Below are positions 5,111 to 5,332 of a DNA stretch of 5,332 nucleotides, piece by piece. A program made the position numbers and the translations under genes. Within the stretch, counting starts at the first letter, position 1, and the number at the start of each line of letters is the position of its first letter. The notes beneath the pieces were generated by a model. The model saw only the letters and a program-made list of their open reading frames with translations, was not told the origin of the DNA and searched no databases. Source of the DNA: Avoscillospira sp045589035 (GTDB lineage Bacteria > Bacillota > Clostridia > Oscillospirales > Oscillospiraceae); the NCBI GenBank assembly GCA_045589035.1, contig JAZNFJ010000052.1, positions 1 through 5,332 on the forward strand, read 5' to 3'.

Positions 5111-5220
5111 AATCTGCAAACCCACCTCCTTCTTTTGAATTTGGGATGATTGGGTGAAAGACAAAGGCAATATTTGTGTTCCCCTAAAACACAGAATCGC
5201 CATACTACTCTCAATTGTAT

Positions 5221-5249
5221 ATTTTAATGGTTTTCTTTGCTACTGTCAA
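5221..5249 (-). promoter_or_regulatory. Near-consensus sigma-A promoter of rny
   Basis: On the minus strand a perfect TTGACA (5249-5244) is followed after 17 nt by TAAAAT (5226-5221), 5 of 6 to consensus. The expected start near 5214 gives a leader of about 104 nt before the ATG at 5110, with AAGGAGG near its 3' end. Confidence 0.85.
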
Positions 5250-5271
5250 GGCAAAAAGGAGCAAAGAAAAC
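5230..5271. repeat. 12-bp inverted repeat bracketing the rny -35 box
   Basis: GTTTTCTTTGCT (5230-5241) and AGCAAAGAAAAC (5260-5271) are perfect inverted copies separated by 18 nt that contain the TTGACA. One arm lies in the promoter spacer and the other just upstream of the -35, about 30 bp centre to centre, an arrangement suited to a dimeric regulator. It could also be a chance product of AT-rich sequence. Confidence 0.55.
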
Positions 5272-5307
5272 AAATAAAATTCCCCCTGCACCGAATGGTG
5301 CAGGGGG
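5271..5307 (-). terminator. Terminator of a minus-strand gene beyond the right edge
   Basis: CCCCCTGCACC (5282-5292) and GGTGCAGGGGG (5297-5307) form a perfect 11-bp stem with a GAAT tetraloop (ATTC on the transcribed strand). On the minus strand AATTTTATTTG follows; the plus strand has no comparable T run. It implies a minus-strand gene ending just past 5307 and shows that rny starts a new transcription unit. Confidence 0.85.
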
Positions 5308-5332
5308 GTTGGTATAAGAAGAAATTATCCAA

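Noticed and set aside
5111..5203. In-frame 31-residue N-terminal extension of RNase Y from ATG at 5201-5203
   Set aside because: It lies about 10 nt from the predicted transcription start without a good ribosome binding site, would precede the transmembrane anchor, and would make the protein longer than the family norm. A strong ribosome binding site lies inside the extension, near the later start.

Overview
The window looks like a chromosomal segment of a gut-type Firmicute, most likely class Clostridia near the Oscillospiraceae. The grounds are an RNase Y of typical length and architecture, a DUF4358-type lipoprotein next to an MBOAT acyltransferase, strong AGGAGG ribosome binding sites, moderately high GC, and an AT-rich regulatory gap with Firmicute-style promoters. 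No database search was possible, so the taxonomic placement is inference.

Layout. Positions 1-2032, minus strand: an envelope-modification operon read right to left, encoding a DUF4358-like lipoprotein, an MBOAT O-acyltransferase, and the first codons of a third gene that leaves the window. A 14-bp perfect hairpin lies between the first two genes. Positions 2095-2314, minus strand: an unusually small gene (54 codons, probable TTG start) with an extended -10 promoter and an intrinsic terminator right behind its stop codon. Positions 2364-2795, plus strand: a helical-bundle protein resembling ferritin-like DUF2383-type proteins, divergent from the small gene. Positions 2796-2923: the gap between two convergent genes, holding a small hairpin and an 80-bp imperfect inverted repeat that can fold as a four-way junction.

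Positions 2924-3496: a compact two-gene cassette. A 56-aa acidic protein (minus) and an XRE-family repressor (plus) are divergently transcribed from an AT-rich gap. The gap carries a near-consensus promoter overlapped by two copies of the dyad TTGGYAATACCAA, which suggests a repressor controlling the small gene and perhaps itself. The repressor has a strong ribosome binding site ideally spaced to an ACG codon, as if an ATG had mutated.

Positions 3516-5307: rny (RNase Y, minus), apparently monocistronic, with its own near-consensus promoter and terminator. A 12-bp inverted repeat brackets the -35 box. The terminator of another minus-strand gene lies at the right edge.

Nothing here is a clear new defence or metabolic system. 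The best leads are the XRE/small acidic protein cassette with twin operators, the four-way-junction repeat beside it, the small TTG-start gene, and the inverted repeat at the rny promoter. No stretch longer than 300 bases lacks a gene.
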